A stretch of 63,915 bases of DNA from Lysobacter_C sp966210725 (GCA_966210725.1 CBIHLN010000005.1:1-63915), one strand, 5' to 3'; numbered from the stretch's first letter, positions 32,187-42,444 are shown. Notes: generated by a model not told the origin, from the sequence alone. Program-made: numbers and translations.

Positions 32187-33209
32187 ATGACCCACCCCGT
32201 CAATGTTGCGATCGTCGGCGCCACCGGCGCCGTCGGCGAGACCATGCTCAAGATCCTCGCCGAGCGCGAATTCCCGATCGGCCAGTTGCACCTGCTCGCC
32301 AGCGAGCGCTCGGCCGGCGACAAGGTCGAGTTCGGTGCCCGCCAGGTCGTCGTGCAGGACCTGGCCCGCTTCGACCCGGCCGGTGTCGACATCGCCCTGT
32401 TTTCCGCCGGCGGCAGCGTCTCGAAGGAGTACGCGCCGAAGTTCGCCGCCGCCGGTGCGGTGGTCATCGACAACTCCTCGGCCTTCCGGCAGGACGACGA
32501 CGTACCGCTCGTGGTCGCCGAGGTGAACCCGGATGCGATGAAGCAGCGCCCGCGCGGCATCGTCGCCAACCCCAACTGCTCGACCATGCAGATGCTGGTC
32601 GCGCTGGCGCCGATCCACCGCGAAGCCGGCATCGAGCGCATCAACGTCGCCACCTACCAGTCGGTGTCGGGCACCGGACGCAAGGCGCTGGAGGAGCTGG
32701 GCCGGCAGACCGCGGGCATGCTCAACTTCCAGGACCCGAAGCCGGAGGTGTACCCGGTGCAGATCGCCTTCAACGTGATCCCGCACGGCGGCGACTTCTG
32801 CGACAACGGCTACACCACCGAGGAAATGAAGCTGGTCTGGGAGACCCGCAAGATCCTCGGCGACGAGTCGATCCAGGTGAACGCCACGGTCGTGCGCGTG
32901 CCGGTGTTCTACGGGCACTCCGAGGCCGTGCACATCGAGACGCGCGACAAGATCGGCGCCGCACGCGTGCGCGAACTGCTGCAGTCCGCGCCGGGCGTCG
33001 AAGTGGTGGACGAACGCGAAGGCGGCGGCTACCCCACGCCGGTCACCCATGCGTCGGGCAACGACCCGGTGTACGTGGGCCGCATCCGCGACGACATTTC
33101 GCACCCGCGCGGCGTGTCGCTGTGGGTGGTGGCCGACAACATCCGCAAGGGCGCGGCGCTCAACGCGGTGCAACTGGCCGAGCTGGTGCTGGCCGAACGC
33201 ACCGCCTGA
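32187..33209 (+). CDS. asd: Aspartate-semialdehyde dehydrogenase
   Basis: Asd reduces aspartyl phosphate to aspartate semialdehyde for lysine, methionine, threonine and diaminopimelate. The 340-residue protein has the NADP-binding VGATGAVGETM (10-20), the active-site cysteine C131 in NPNCSTMQM, and SGTGRKALEEL. The length matches the shorter Gram-positive/Pseudomonas-like class, not the 367-residue E. coli type. A 166-base gap separates it from aroC. fimV follows from its own promoter core. Confidence 0.95.
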   Translation: MTHPVNVAIVGATGAVGETMLKILAEREFPIGQLHLLASERSAGDKVEFGARQVVVQDLARFDPAGVDIALFSAGGSVSKEYAPKFAAAGAVVIDNSSAFRQDDDVPLVVAEVNPDAMKQRPRGIVANPNCSTMQMLVALAPIHREAGIERINVATYQSVSGTGRKALEELGRQTAGMLNFQDPKPEVYPVQIAFNVIPHGGDFCDNGYTTEEMKLVWETRKILGDESIQVNATVVRVPVFYGHSEAVHIETRDKIGAARVRELLQSAPGVEVVDEREGGGYPTPVTHASGNDPVYVGRIRDDISHPRGVSLWVVADNIRKGAALNAVQLAELVLAERTA

Positions 33210-33279
33210 ACACGCCGGGCAGCACGGACGACGCGTGCCGCACGCGGCCGCGCGCATTGCCGCCCCGGGCGCCGCTCGC

Positions 33280-33285
33280 TAGAGT
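33280..33285 (+). promoter_or_regulatory. -10 element of fimV
   Basis: TAGAGT followed by CGCGCC lies 30 bases before the GTG at 33316. The TTG at 33292 would fall at the transcription start, so it is unlikely to be used. Confidence 0.45.
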
Positions 33286-33315
33286 CGCGCCTTGGGGAAG
33301 GCAGTGGGAGTACGC

Positions 33316-35169
33316 GTGAAGCGATTGATGCGGTCGGCGTTGGCGGTGTCCCTGGCCCTGGCCAGCGGCGCGGCGGCGGCGCTGGGCCTGGGCCAGATCC
33401 AGCTCAAGTCCGGGTTGGGCGAGCCGCTTTTGGCTGAAATCCCGATCATCTCCAACGACCCGTCCGAGCTGGAGCGCCTGCGCGCCAGCCTGGCGTCGCC
33501 GGCGACGTTCGCCCGGGTCGGGCTGCAGCCGCCGGACGCGGTGATGGCCGACCTGCAGTTCGTCTCCGCGCTGGACGCGCGCGGCAACCCGGTGATCCGG
33601 GTCACCAGCACCCAGCCGATCAACCAGCCGCTGCTGACCTTCCTGGTGGAGGTCGACTGGGGGCAGGGACGGCTGGTGCGCGAGTACTCCACGCTGATCG
33701 ACGCGCCGCGCACCGCGGCCGCGCCGATGCAGCCGCCGATCCAGGCACCGCAGGCCGCCCCGTCGAACACCATCGTGCGCGAGCCCGCTCCGGTGCCCGC
33801 CGACCCGCCGGCGCCGGAGGCCGATCCCGTCGCCGCCGCGCCTTCGGAAACCGGGGCCGAGGCCGACACCGCGCCCGCGCCGTTCAGCGTTCCGCCGCCG
33901 CAACCCGCCCCGCGACCGGTCGCGGCATCGCCGGAAGTGCCGTCGCCGATCGAGGGCGGCCGTTACGACGTGCAGGCCGGCGATACCCTGTCGGCGATTG
34001 CCGGCCGCATCGAAGGCGCCAGCGTCAACCAGGCGATGATCGCGCTGCTGCGCGCCAACCCCGGCGCTTTCATCGACGGCAACATCCACCTGGTCAAGGC
34101 CGGCGCGGTGCTGCAGATCCCGGACGCCAGCGCGCTCGCGCAGGTCGACACGGCCGAGGCTGCGGCGCTGGTGCGCTCGCAGACCCAGCAGTGGCGCGAG
34201 GCCACCGCGGCCGTACCGCAGCCTGCGGTGGCCGAGGCCACCGGGGGCGAGGCCGACAGCGCCGCGTCACCCGCCGCATCCGGCCGCACGGCCGATGCAC
34301 GTTTGGAAATCGTTCCGCCCGGCGCCAGCGACGCGTCGACAGCGGGTACCCAGTCCGGCACCAGTGCCGGGGGCGAGGGCGACATGTTGCGACAGGAACT
34401 GCAGACCACCCAGGAAACGCTCGCCGCGCGCGATGCCGAGCTGGTCGAGATGAAGAGCCGGCTGGCCGAGCTGGAGAAGCTCCAGCAACAGCAGCAGCAG
34501 CTCCTGGAAATGAAGGACAGCGAGCTGGCCGCGGCGCAACAGCGCCTGGCACAGAGCAACGATGCGCAGGCGCCGATGTCCGCCACGCCCTGGCTGGTGG
34601 GTGGCGGCGCGGTGCTGCTGTTCGCGCTGCTGGGCTGGTGGTTGGGCCGCCGTCGCGCGGCGACGCCGGTGTTCCGCGCCCCGCCGGAGCGGACTTCGAG
34701 CATTGCCGATGCTTTTCCGTCCGGGGCGATGGCCGTGCCCGCGGCGCGCCCCGACCCGGTCCCCGCACCCGGGCCGGTTGAGCCGGTTCCGCCGGCGACT
34801 CGTGCGGATGCCCAAGGGCGTCTGGAAGCGGGGGCAGATGCGTCTCCGGATCCGGTGGTCGAGGATCGAACGGCCGCCTCGGACGCTGCGCAGGCGTCCG
34901 CCCCCCCGGTTCAGGATGAAACGCCGCTCTGGAACCGGGGCGAGCGCGATCCGCTGCCCGGCGGTCGTGCGCCGACCTGGCACGCCGGCGGCAGCGCCGC
35001 CCATGCGCCCGTCGACGCGGCGTCCGGGCATGACCGCCTGGAGCTCGCGCGCGCCTACGTTGCGCTGGGCGACCATGGCAGCGCGCGGCAGTTGCTGGAG
35101 GAGGTCGCGGGCCACGGCGACCCCGACGCTCGCCAACAGGCCGAGCGGATGCTGCGCGACCTCGCCTGA
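33316..35169 (+). CDS. fimV: FimV-like pilus assembly / polar hub protein
   Basis: FimV is a peptidoglycan-binding inner-membrane protein needed for type IV pilus assembly and polar organisation. The 617-residue protein has a signal peptide (about 1-22), the conserved N-terminal GLGQIQLKSGLGEPLLAEI domain and a LysM (about 216-270). A coiled coil with a run of glutamines (about 356-415), one membrane helix (about 425-443) and a cytoplasmic tail ending in the FimV C-terminal helical motif (about 573-617) follow. It is shorter than the roughly 900-residue Pseudomonas protein. The GTG at 33316 has GGGAG 5 bases upstream. truA follows after 3 bases. Confidence 0.9.
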   Translation: MKRLMRSALAVSLALASGAAAALGLGQIQLKSGLGEPLLAEIPIISNDPSELERLRASLASPATFARVGLQPPDAVMADLQFVSALDARGNPVIRVTSTQPINQPLLTFLVEVDWGQGRLVREYSTLIDAPRTAAAPMQPPIQAPQAAPSNTIVREPAPVPADPPAPEADPVAAAPSETGAEADTAPAPFSVPPPQPAPRPVAASPEVPSPIEGGRYDVQAGDTLSAIAGRIEGASVNQAMIALLRANPGAFIDGNIHLVKAGAVLQIPDASALAQVDTAEAAALVRSQTQQWREATAAVPQPAVAEATGGEADSAASPAASGRTADARLEIVPPGASDASTAGTQSGTSAGGEGDMLRQELQTTQETLAARDAELVEMKSRLAELEKLQQQQQQLLEMKDSELAAAQQRLAQSNDAQAPMSATPWLVGGGAVLLFALLGWWLGRRRAATPVFRAPPERTSSIADAFPSGAMAVPAARPDPVPAPGPVEPVPPATRADAQGRLEAGADASPDPVVEDRTAASDAAQASAPPVQDETPLWNRGERDPLPGGRAPTWHAGGSAAHAPVDAASGHDRLELARAYVALGDHGSARQLLEEVAGHGDPDARQQAERMLRDLA

Positions 35170-35172
35170 TCC

Positions 35173-36036
35173 GTGGACACCGCGACGCTGCCGGGTGCGG
35201 CACCGACCGATCCGCAGCCGGCCGCGCTGCGCCGGTTCGCGATGGGCATCGAGTACGACGGGTCCGCATTTTCCGGCTGGCAGCGCCTGACCCGCCCGGG
35301 CGAGGAGGGCCTCCGCGAGGAGGCCACCGTGCAGCAGGCGGTCGAACAGGCGCTGTCATTCGTGGCCGGCGGTCGCACCGACGTGGTGTGCGCGGGCCGG
35401 ACGGATGCGGGCGTGCACGGCGCCTGCCAGGTCATCCATTTCGACGGCCCGGCCGCCCGCGAGCCGCGTGGCTGGACGCTGGGCACGACCTCGCGCCTGC
35501 CGTCCTCCGTGTGCGCGCTGTGGTGTGTGCCGGTGGACGACGGGTTCCACGCGCGGTTTTCCGCGCGCGCGCGCCGCTACCGTTACCGGATCCTCAACCG
35601 CAACGTGCGGCCGGCATTGGGTCGCGGCATGCTGACCTGGGAGCGCCGCCGGCTCGATGCGGCCGCCATGCACCGGTCGGCCCAGGCGCTGGTGGGCGAG
35701 CACGATTTCTCCGCGTTCCGCACCGTGCATTGCCAGGCACCGCATGCGCGCCGCGACCTGCAGGCCATCAGTGTCACGCGCCATGACGACGTCGTGGAGG
35801 TTCAGGTGCAGGCCAACGCGTTTCTCCACCATATGGTGCGCAACATTGTCGGCAGCCTGTTGCTGGTGGGGCGGGGCGAACAACCGGAGGCATGGGTCGG
35901 GCAGGTGCTGGGCGGCCGCGACCGGACCCGGGCCGGCCCCACCGCCCCCCCCGATGGACTGGTGTTCCTCGGTCCGCTGTATCCCGCCGAATGTGGCCTC
36001 CCGGCCGACGTGACCCTGCAGAGCCCCGCGCCATGA
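35173..36036 (+). CDS. truA: tRNA pseudouridine(38-40) synthase
   Basis: TruA makes pseudouridine at positions 38-40 of the anticodon arm. The 287-residue protein has the catalytic aspartate D78 in GRTDAGVH and FHARFSARARRYRYRI, AFLHHMVRNIVGSLL and other family blocks. It starts with GTG at 35173, three bases after fimV, and its stop overlaps the trpF start (ATGA). fimV-truA-trpF is a known order in Pseudomonas and xanthomonads. An N-terminal extension of about 20 residues precedes the conserved core. Confidence 0.94.
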   Translation: MDTATLPGAAPTDPQPAALRRFAMGIEYDGSAFSGWQRLTRPGEEGLREEATVQQAVEQALSFVAGGRTDVVCAGRTDAGVHGACQVIHFDGPAAREPRGWTLGTTSRLPSSVCALWCVPVDDGFHARFSARARRYRYRILNRNVRPALGRGMLTWERRRLDAAAMHRSAQALVGEHDFSAFRTVHCQAPHARRDLQAISVTRHDDVVEVQVQANAFLHHMVRNIVGSLLLVGRGEQPEAWVGQVLGGRDRTRAGPTAPPDGLVFLGPLYPAECGLPADVTLQSPAP

Positions 36037-36692
36037 ACCGAACCCTGTTCCGCACCCGAATCAAGTTCTGCGGTTTCACCCGGCCGGGCGACGTCCGCCT
36101 GGCGTGCGAGCTGGGGGCCGACGCGATCGGTTTCGTGTTCGCCCCGGAGAGCCCGCGGCGCGTGGCGCCCGAGGAAGCGCGCGCGATGCGCCACGCGCTG
36201 GCGCCGCTGGTCGACGCGGTGGCGCTGTTCATGGACAACGCAGTGGAGGAGGTGCGCGAAGTCGTGAAGCAGGTGCGGCCCAGCCTGCTGCAGTTCCACG
36301 GCAGCGAGGACGACGCGTTCTGCCGGGGCTTCGGCGTCCCGTATGTCAAGGCGATCCCGATGGGCACGGAGCTGGCGGAGCAGCACCCGGCGAACATCCA
36401 CGTGCGCTACCCGTCGGCGTCGGGCTTCCTGTTCGACAGCCACACCGTCGGCACCCAGGGCGGCAGCGGCGAGGTCTTTGACTGGTCGCGCATCCCGGCC
36501 GGCGTGCAGAAGCCCTTCATGCTGGCCGGCGGCCTGCATGCCGGGAACGTGTTCGACGCGATCATCGGCACGCTGCCCTGGGGCGTGGACGTCTCCAGCG
36601 GCATCGAAAGCGAGCCCGGCCTCAAGGACGGCGAGAAGATGCGCCGGTTCGTCGAAGAGGTCCGCCGCGCCGACTGCCACCAGCTCGACTAG
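36033..36692 (+). CDS. trpF: Phosphoribosylanthranilate isomerase
   Basis: TrpF carries out the Amadori rearrangement of phosphoribosylanthranilate in tryptophan synthesis. The 219-residue TIM barrel has the general base C13 in KFCGFTR, the QFHG strand, and WGVDVSSGIE, which holds the general acid aspartate. The ATG overlaps the truA stop. It is a separate protein, not fused to TrpC as in E. coli. trpB follows after 124 bases that contain a promoter and an inverted repeat. Confidence 0.95.
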   Translation: MNRTLFRTRIKFCGFTRPGDVRLACELGADAIGFVFAPESPRRVAPEEARAMRHALAPLVDAVALFMDNAVEEVREVVKQVRPSLLQFHGSEDDAFCRGFGVPYVKAIPMGTELAEQHPANIHVRYPSASGFLFDSHTVGTQGGSGEVFDWSRIPAGVQKPFMLAGGLHAGNVFDAIIGTLPWGVDVSSGIESEPGLKDGEKMRRFVEEVRRADCHQLD

Positions 36693-36752
36693 GCGCGCGC
36701 GGTCGCAACTCGACGTCGCGCCGGTCCGCCCGGGACGCCGCGGCCGATCGCC

Positions 36753-36784
36753 TACACTTGGAATGCCGGCGGAGTGCCGGCATT
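36753..36784 (+). promoter_or_regulatory. trpBA promoter with inverted repeat at the start site
   Basis: TACACT (36753-36758) is a -10 candidate. Four bases later a perfect 9-bp inverted repeat AATGCCGGC-N5-GCCGGCATT (36762-36784) spans the expected transcription start. It could be an operator or a 5' stem-loop. No regulator gene is adjacent. Confidence 0.5.
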
Positions 36785-36816
36785 GCCGTCTCTGACTCCA
36801 CAAAACGGTGCCACGC

Positions 36817-38034
<1,218 letters not shown>

Positions 38035-38039
38035 GCGCC

Positions 38040-38843
38040 ATGAACCGCATCGACGCCCGCTTCGCCCAGCTCAAGGCCGCCGGCCGCAAGGCACTGGTGC
38101 CCTTCATCACCGCCGGCGACCCGGCACTGGACGCCACGGTGCCGGTGATGCACGCGCTGGTCGCCGCCGGTGCGGACGTGATCGAGTTGGGCGTGCCGTT
38201 CTCCGACCCGATGGCCGACGGGCCGACGATCCAGCGCAGTTCCGAGCGTGCCATCGGCCGCGGCGCGGGCCTGGGGTTCGTGCTCGACAGCGTGCGGGCA
38301 TTCCGTGGCCGCGACGCCGACACGCCCGTCGTGCTGATGGGCTATCTCAATCCGATCGAGATCCGTGGGGCCGCCCGGTTCGCCCGTGAGGCGGCCGACG
38401 CCGGGGTCGACGGGGTCCTGCTGGTCGACCTGCCTCCGGAAGAGGCCGCGGAGTTCCGCGACGCTTTCGACGCCGCCGGCATCGCGCTGATCCTGCTGGC
38501 GTCGCCGACCACGTCGGAGGCGCGGGTCGGGCAGTTGTGCGACCTCGCCGCCGGTTACCTCTATTACGTCAGTTTCGCGGGCGTCACGGGCGCGGACCGG
38601 CTCGACACCGGCGCGGCCGGCGACCGTCTGGCGGCCATCCGGGCGCGGAGCGGTGTGCCGGTGGTCGCCGGTTTCGGCATCAAGGACGCCGCCAGCGCCG
38701 CGTCCATGGGCCGCCAGGCCGACGGCGTCGTTGTCGGCAGTGCCCTGGTGGCCGCGCTCGAGGGTGCCGTGGACGCCGATGCGGCGGCGGACCGCGCGGG
38801 CCGGTTCCTGGCCCCGCTGCGCGGGGCCCTCGACGCCGGCTGA
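38040..38843 (+). CDS. trpA: Tryptophan synthase alpha subunit
   Basis: TrpA cleaves indole-3-glycerol phosphate to indole, which is channelled to TrpB. The 267-residue TIM barrel has the catalytic E49 (VIELGVPFSDPMADGP) and D60, and the phosphate-binding GFGI region. The ATG at 38040 is 5 bases after trpB; a TTG at 38031 overlapping the trpB stop is an alternative. The gap to accD is 227 bases and holds a separate promoter candidate. Confidence 0.95.
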   Translation: MNRIDARFAQLKAAGRKALVPFITAGDPALDATVPVMHALVAAGADVIELGVPFSDPMADGPTIQRSSERAIGRGAGLGFVLDSVRAFRGRDADTPVVLMGYLNPIEIRGAARFAREAADAGVDGVLLVDLPPEEAAEFRDAFDAAGIALILLASPTTSEARVGQLCDLAAGYLYYVSFAGVTGADRLDTGAAGDRLAAIRARSGVPVVAGFGIKDAASAASMGRQADGVVVGSALVAALEGAVDADAAADRAGRFLAPLRGALDAG

Positions 38844-38911
38844 AGCGTTCAGCACGCCGCAGGCCGCGCCACGCCCGGCACCCGGAACGGGCAGCCGCCC
38901 GCCGACGGCAT

Positions 38912-38917
38912 TAAACT
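38912..38917 (+). promoter_or_regulatory. -10 element of accD
   Basis: TAAACT followed by GTCCGGCC lies in the 227-base trpA-accD gap and would give a long leader of about 145 bases before the accD ATG. I see nothing else clear in this gap. Confidence 0.4.
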
Positions 38918-39070
38918 GTCCGGCCGCCTGTTCGCCGGGCCCGGGCGCCATCTGCGAGGCCCGGGTCCGACCCAAGGACGCGGTTGCGGCCCCCAGGGTC
39001 GTGACGCGGACATGGCTCCACGGCGCCGCAGGGCAGCCGCCGAACCACGAGAAAGCGAGAACCCACCAGG

Positions 39071-39964
39071 ATGAGCTGGCTCAAGAAACTCATGCCCTCG
39101 GGCATCCGGACCGATTCGGCCGCCGCCAACAAGCGGCGCAGCGTGCCCGAGGGGCTGTGGGAGAAGTGCGACCGCTGCGGCGCGGTGCTCTACCGGCCGG
39201 AGCTGGAGGAAAACCTGGAGGTCTGCCCGAAGTGCAACTTCCATATGGCCATCCGCGCCCGCGCGCGCCTGAAGTCGCTGTTCGACGCGGGCAGCATGCA
39301 GGAGATCGCCGCCGAGCTCGGGCCGACCGACGTGCTCAAGTTCAAGGACCAGAAGAAGTACGGCGAGCGCATCAAGGCCGCGCAGAAGTCCACGGGCGAG
39401 CGTGATGCGCTCATTGCCATGCGCGGCACGCTGAAGCAGCGCCCGCTGGTGGCGTGCTCCTTCGACTTCGCCTACATGGGCGGCTCGATGGGGTCGGTGG
39501 TGGGCGAGCGCTTCGCCCGCGCCGCCGAGACCGCGCTGGAGATCGGCTGCCCGCTCGTGTGCTTCTCGGCCACCGGCGGCGCACGCATGCAGGAGAGCCT
39601 GTTCTCGCTGATGCAGATGGCCAAGACCTCCGCGGCGCTCGGTCGCCTGCGCGCGGCGGGGTTGCCGTACATCTCGGTGATGACGCACCCGACCACCGGC
39701 GGCGTGTCCGCGTCGCTGGCGATGCTGGGCGATATCAACCTGGCAGAGCCGGAGGCGCTGATCGGCTTCGCCGGCCCGCGCGTGATCGAGCAGACCGTGC
39801 GCGAGACGCTGCCGGAGGGTTTCCAGCGCAGCGAGTTCCTGCTCGAGCACGGCGCGGTGGACCAGATCTGCGACCGCCGCGAGATGCGCGAGCGCATCGC
39901 CCAGCTGCTCGCGTTGCTGATGAAGCAGCCCGCGCCGGCCGAGGACGAAGAGGTGGCCGCGTGA
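39071..39964 (+). CDS. accD: Acetyl-CoA carboxylase carboxyltransferase subunit beta
   Basis: AccD and AccA transfer the carboxyl group from biotin to acetyl-CoA, the first step of fatty acid synthesis. The 297-residue protein has the N-terminal zinc ribbon C33-x2-C36 and C52-x2-C55 (EKCDRCG, VCPKCNF), then a crotonase-like domain with SFDFAYMGGSMGSVVGE, SATGGARMQE and TTGGVSAS. The stop overlaps the glmM GTG by four bases. In many relatives folC follows accD; here glmM takes that place. Confidence 0.96.
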   Translation: MSWLKKLMPSGIRTDSAAANKRRSVPEGLWEKCDRCGAVLYRPELEENLEVCPKCNFHMAIRARARLKSLFDAGSMQEIAAELGPTDVLKFKDQKKYGERIKAAQKSTGERDALIAMRGTLKQRPLVACSFDFAYMGGSMGSVVGERFARAAETALEIGCPLVCFSATGGARMQESLFSLMQMAKTSAALGRLRAAGLPYISVMTHPTTGGVSASLAMLGDINLAEPEALIGFAGPRVIEQTVRETLPEGFQRSEFLLEHGAVDQICDRREMRERIAQLLALLMKQPAPAEDEEVAA

Positions 39965-41304
39965 GCCGGAGGTACTTCGGCACCGACGGCATCCGCGGCC
40001 GCGTGGGGCAGGGCGCCATCTCGGCCGACTTCGTCCTGCGCCTGGGCAACGCCTACGGCCACGCGCTGTCGCGCAACGAGTGGCGCAAGCCGGTGGTGAT
40101 CATCGGCAAGGACACGCGCATCTCGAACTACATGTTCGAGGCCGCGCTGGAGGCCGGGCTGGTCGCGGCCGGCGTCGACGTTCAGTTGATGGGGCCGATG
40201 CCGACCCCGGCCGTCGCGCACCTCACGCGCTCCCTGCGGGCCGATGGCGGTATCGTGATTTCCGCCTCGCACAACCCCCATTACGACAACGGCATCAAGT
40301 TCTTTTCCGCCCATGGCGAGAAGCTGGACGACGCCACGGAACTGGCGATCGAGGTGGCGCTGGACGAGCCGTTCCGCACCGTCGAATCCGATCGCCTGGG
40401 CAAGGCGTTGCGCACGCGCGATGCCATCGGCCGCTACGTGGAAGCCTGCAAGAACGCCGTGCCGCGCGGATTCGATCTCGGCGGCCTGCGCATCGCCATG
40501 GACTGCGCCAACGGCGCGACCTACCAGATCGGGCCGCTGGTGCTGCGCGAACTGGGCGCGCGCGTCGACGCGATCGGCGTGGACCCCAACGGCACCAACA
40601 TCAACGACGGCGTGGGGTCGACCCACCCGCAGTTCCTGGCCGCGCGCGTACGCGAAACCGGCGCCGACGTGGGCATCGCCTTCGACGGCGACGGCGACCG
40701 CGTGCTGTTCATCGATGCCGACGGCCGCGTCTGCGACGGCGACGACCTGCTGTACGTGCTGGCGACCGACTGGCTGGCCAGCGGCCGCCTGCGGGGCCCG
40801 GTGGTCGGCACGCTGATGACCAACTACGGGCTTGAACGCGCGTTCGCCGAGCGCGGCATCGGCTTCATCCGGTCCAAGGTCGGCGACCGTTACGTGCACC
40901 AGCAGCTGGTCGCCAACGACGGCGTGCTGGGCGGCGAGACCTCCGGCCACCTGCTGTGCCTGGACAGCGCCAGCACCGGCGACGGCATCATCAGCGCGCT
41001 GCAGGTGCTGGAGGTGCTCAAGCGCCGCAAGCTGTCGCTGCGCCAGGCGCTGGCAGGCCTGGTCAAGGTGCCGCAGAAGACCGTCAACGTCCGCTACGAG
41101 GGCGATGCCCGGCCGGCCGAGGCGCCGGCGGTGCAGGCCGCGCTGGCCGACGCGCAACGCGCGGTGCAGGGACGCGGTCGGGCCTTCCTGCGGCCGTCGG
41201 GTACCGAGCCGGTCGTGCGCGTCACGGTCGAGGCCGACGACGACGCACTGATGCAGGGCACGCTCGACACCCTGGCCGGCGCGGTTCGCGCAGCGGCCGC
41301 CTGA
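39961..41304 (+). CDS. glmM: Phosphoglucosamine mutase
   Basis: GlmM converts glucosamine-6-phosphate to glucosamine-1-phosphate for peptidoglycan and lipopolysaccharide precursors. The 447-residue protein has the phosphoserine loop ISASHNP with catalytic S103, the magnesium site FDGDGDR, the sugar-binding GGETSGH and the phosphate-binding RPSGTEPVVRV. The GTG at 39961 shares bases with the accD stop (GTGA), indicating coupling. In E. coli and Pseudomonas glmM sits upstream of secG or tpiA-secG; here 5.6 kb separate it from tpiA. Confidence 0.96.
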   Translation: MSRRYFGTDGIRGRVGQGAISADFVLRLGNAYGHALSRNEWRKPVVIIGKDTRISNYMFEAALEAGLVAAGVDVQLMGPMPTPAVAHLTRSLRADGGIVISASHNPHYDNGIKFFSAHGEKLDDATELAIEVALDEPFRTVESDRLGKALRTRDAIGRYVEACKNAVPRGFDLGGLRIAMDCANGATYQIGPLVLRELGARVDAIGVDPNGTNINDGVGSTHPQFLAARVRETGADVGIAFDGDGDRVLFIDADGRVCDGDDLLYVLATDWLASGRLRGPVVGTLMTNYGLERAFAERGIGFIRSKVGDRYVHQQLVANDGVLGGETSGHLLCLDSASTGDGIISALQVLEVLKRRKLSLRQALAGLVKVPQKTVNVRYEGDARPAEAPAVQAALADAQRAVQGRGRAFLRPSGTEPVVRVTVEADDDALMQGTLDTLAGAVRAAAA

Positions 41305-41347
41305 TTCCAACGACTTGCCGGGCCCGGTGAAGGCCCGCCGGATTCCA

Positions 41348-42298
41348 ATGAACGCCATCCCCACGCTCGATATCCGCCGCTTCACGCATCCCTCCAGCCC
41401 CGCCGACCGCGACGCCTTCGTCGAGGAGCTGGGGGCCGCCTACCGCGAGTGGGGTTTCGCCGGTATCCGCGGACACGGCATCGACGACGATCGCATCGCG
41501 CAGTCGTACGACGTGTTCAAGCGCTTCTTCGCGCTGCCCGAGGCCACCAAGCGCACGTACCACGTGCCCGGCGGCGGTGGCGCGCGGGGTTACACGCCGT
41601 TTGGCGTGGAGACCGCCAAGGGGGCCCAGCACCACGACCTCAAGGAGTTCTGGCACATCGGTCGCGAGATTCCGCGCGATTCGAAGTACAGCGAGGTCAT
41701 GCCGCCGAACCTGTGGCCCGACGAGGTCGAGGGCTTCCGGGAGCACGGCTACGGCCTGTACGAATCCCTGGACGCACTGGGCTCGCAGGTGCTGTCGGCG
41801 CTGGCTCTGCACATCGGCCTGCCGACCGACTACTTCGCCGACAAGACCGACTCGGGCAACTCCATCCTGCGGCCCATCCATTACCCGCCGATCACGTCCG
41901 ACAACATCCCGAACGAGCGCGCCGGCGCGCACGAGGACATCAACCTGATCACCCTGCTGGTCGGCGCCAGCGCCGAAGGCCTCGAGGTGCGCTCGCGCAA
42001 GGGCGACTGGGTGCCGTTCACCGCCGACGCCGACACCATCGTCGTCAACATCGGCGACATGCTGCAGCGCCTGACCAACCACGTGTACCCCTCCACCACC
42101 CACCGCGTGGTCAACCCGCCGGGCGAGAAAGCACGCCAGCCGCGCTATTCCACGCCGTTCTTCCTGCACCCGAACCCGGACTTCGTGATCGACGTGCTGC
42201 CGTCCACGGTGACCGCCGACAACCCGAGCCGCTATCCCGAACCGATTACCGCGCAGGGCTACCTGGAAGAGCGGCTGCGCGAGATCAAGCTGAAGTAA
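41348..42298 (+). CDS. Isopenicillin N synthase-like Fe(II)/2-oxoglutarate oxygenase
   Basis: The 316-residue protein has the N-terminal DIOX_N region (IPTLDIRRF) and a double-stranded beta-helix with the iron triad H195-x-D197...H252 (AHEDIN, TTHRVVN). R267-Y-S269 would bind 2-oxoglutarate. The family includes plant-type hormone oxygenases and isopenicillin N synthase; no antibiotic-synthesis genes are near, so a beta-lactam role is not supported. The ATG at 41348 has family-like spacing. It follows glmM by 43 bases and may be co-transcribed. Substrate unknown. Confidence 0.88.
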   Translation: MNAIPTLDIRRFTHPSSPADRDAFVEELGAAYREWGFAGIRGHGIDDDRIAQSYDVFKRFFALPEATKRTYHVPGGGGARGYTPFGVETAKGAQHHDLKEFWHIGREIPRDSKYSEVMPPNLWPDEVEGFREHGYGLYESLDALGSQVLSALALHIGLPTDYFADKTDSGNSILRPIHYPPITSDNIPNERAGAHEDINLITLLVGASAEGLEVRSRKGDWVPFTADADTIVVNIGDMLQRLTNHVYPSTTHRVVNPPGEKARQPRYSTPFFLHPNPDFVIDVLPSTVTADNPSRYPEPITAQGYLEERLREIKLK

Positions 42299-42428
42299 CC
42301 GCGCCGGCCCCCGGTCGGCCGTGCGAGGGCGGACGCGATGGCGCGGACCGGCGACATTGGCACCTGCGCGGACGTCCGTCATGCGCGCTGCCTTGCCCCC
42401 TCCGGCGACGGGTCCGTTCGGCAGGTGC

Positions 42429-42444
42429 TGGCATGTTTCCTGCA
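42429..42444 (+). promoter_or_regulatory. Sigma-54 type -24/-12 promoter of the cupredoxin operon
   Basis: TGGCATGTTTCCTGCA fits the sigma-54 pattern TGGCAYR-N4-TTGCW with one mismatch, and has the required GG-N10-GC spacing. Transcription would start near 42455, about 40 bases before the first ATG. A 10-bp palindrome CGGACGTCCG (42369-42378) lies about 50 bases upstream and could bind an activator. No enhancer-binding regulator gene is in the window. Confidence 0.5.

Noticed and set aside
36693..36816. Tryptophan attenuator in the trpF-trpB gap
   Set aside because: No leader peptide with tryptophan codons and no terminator/antiterminator pair visible.
41348..42298. Beta-lactam biosynthesis
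   Set aside because: The gene is isopenicillin N synthase-like only by superfamily; no peptide synthetase or other antibiotic gene is near.
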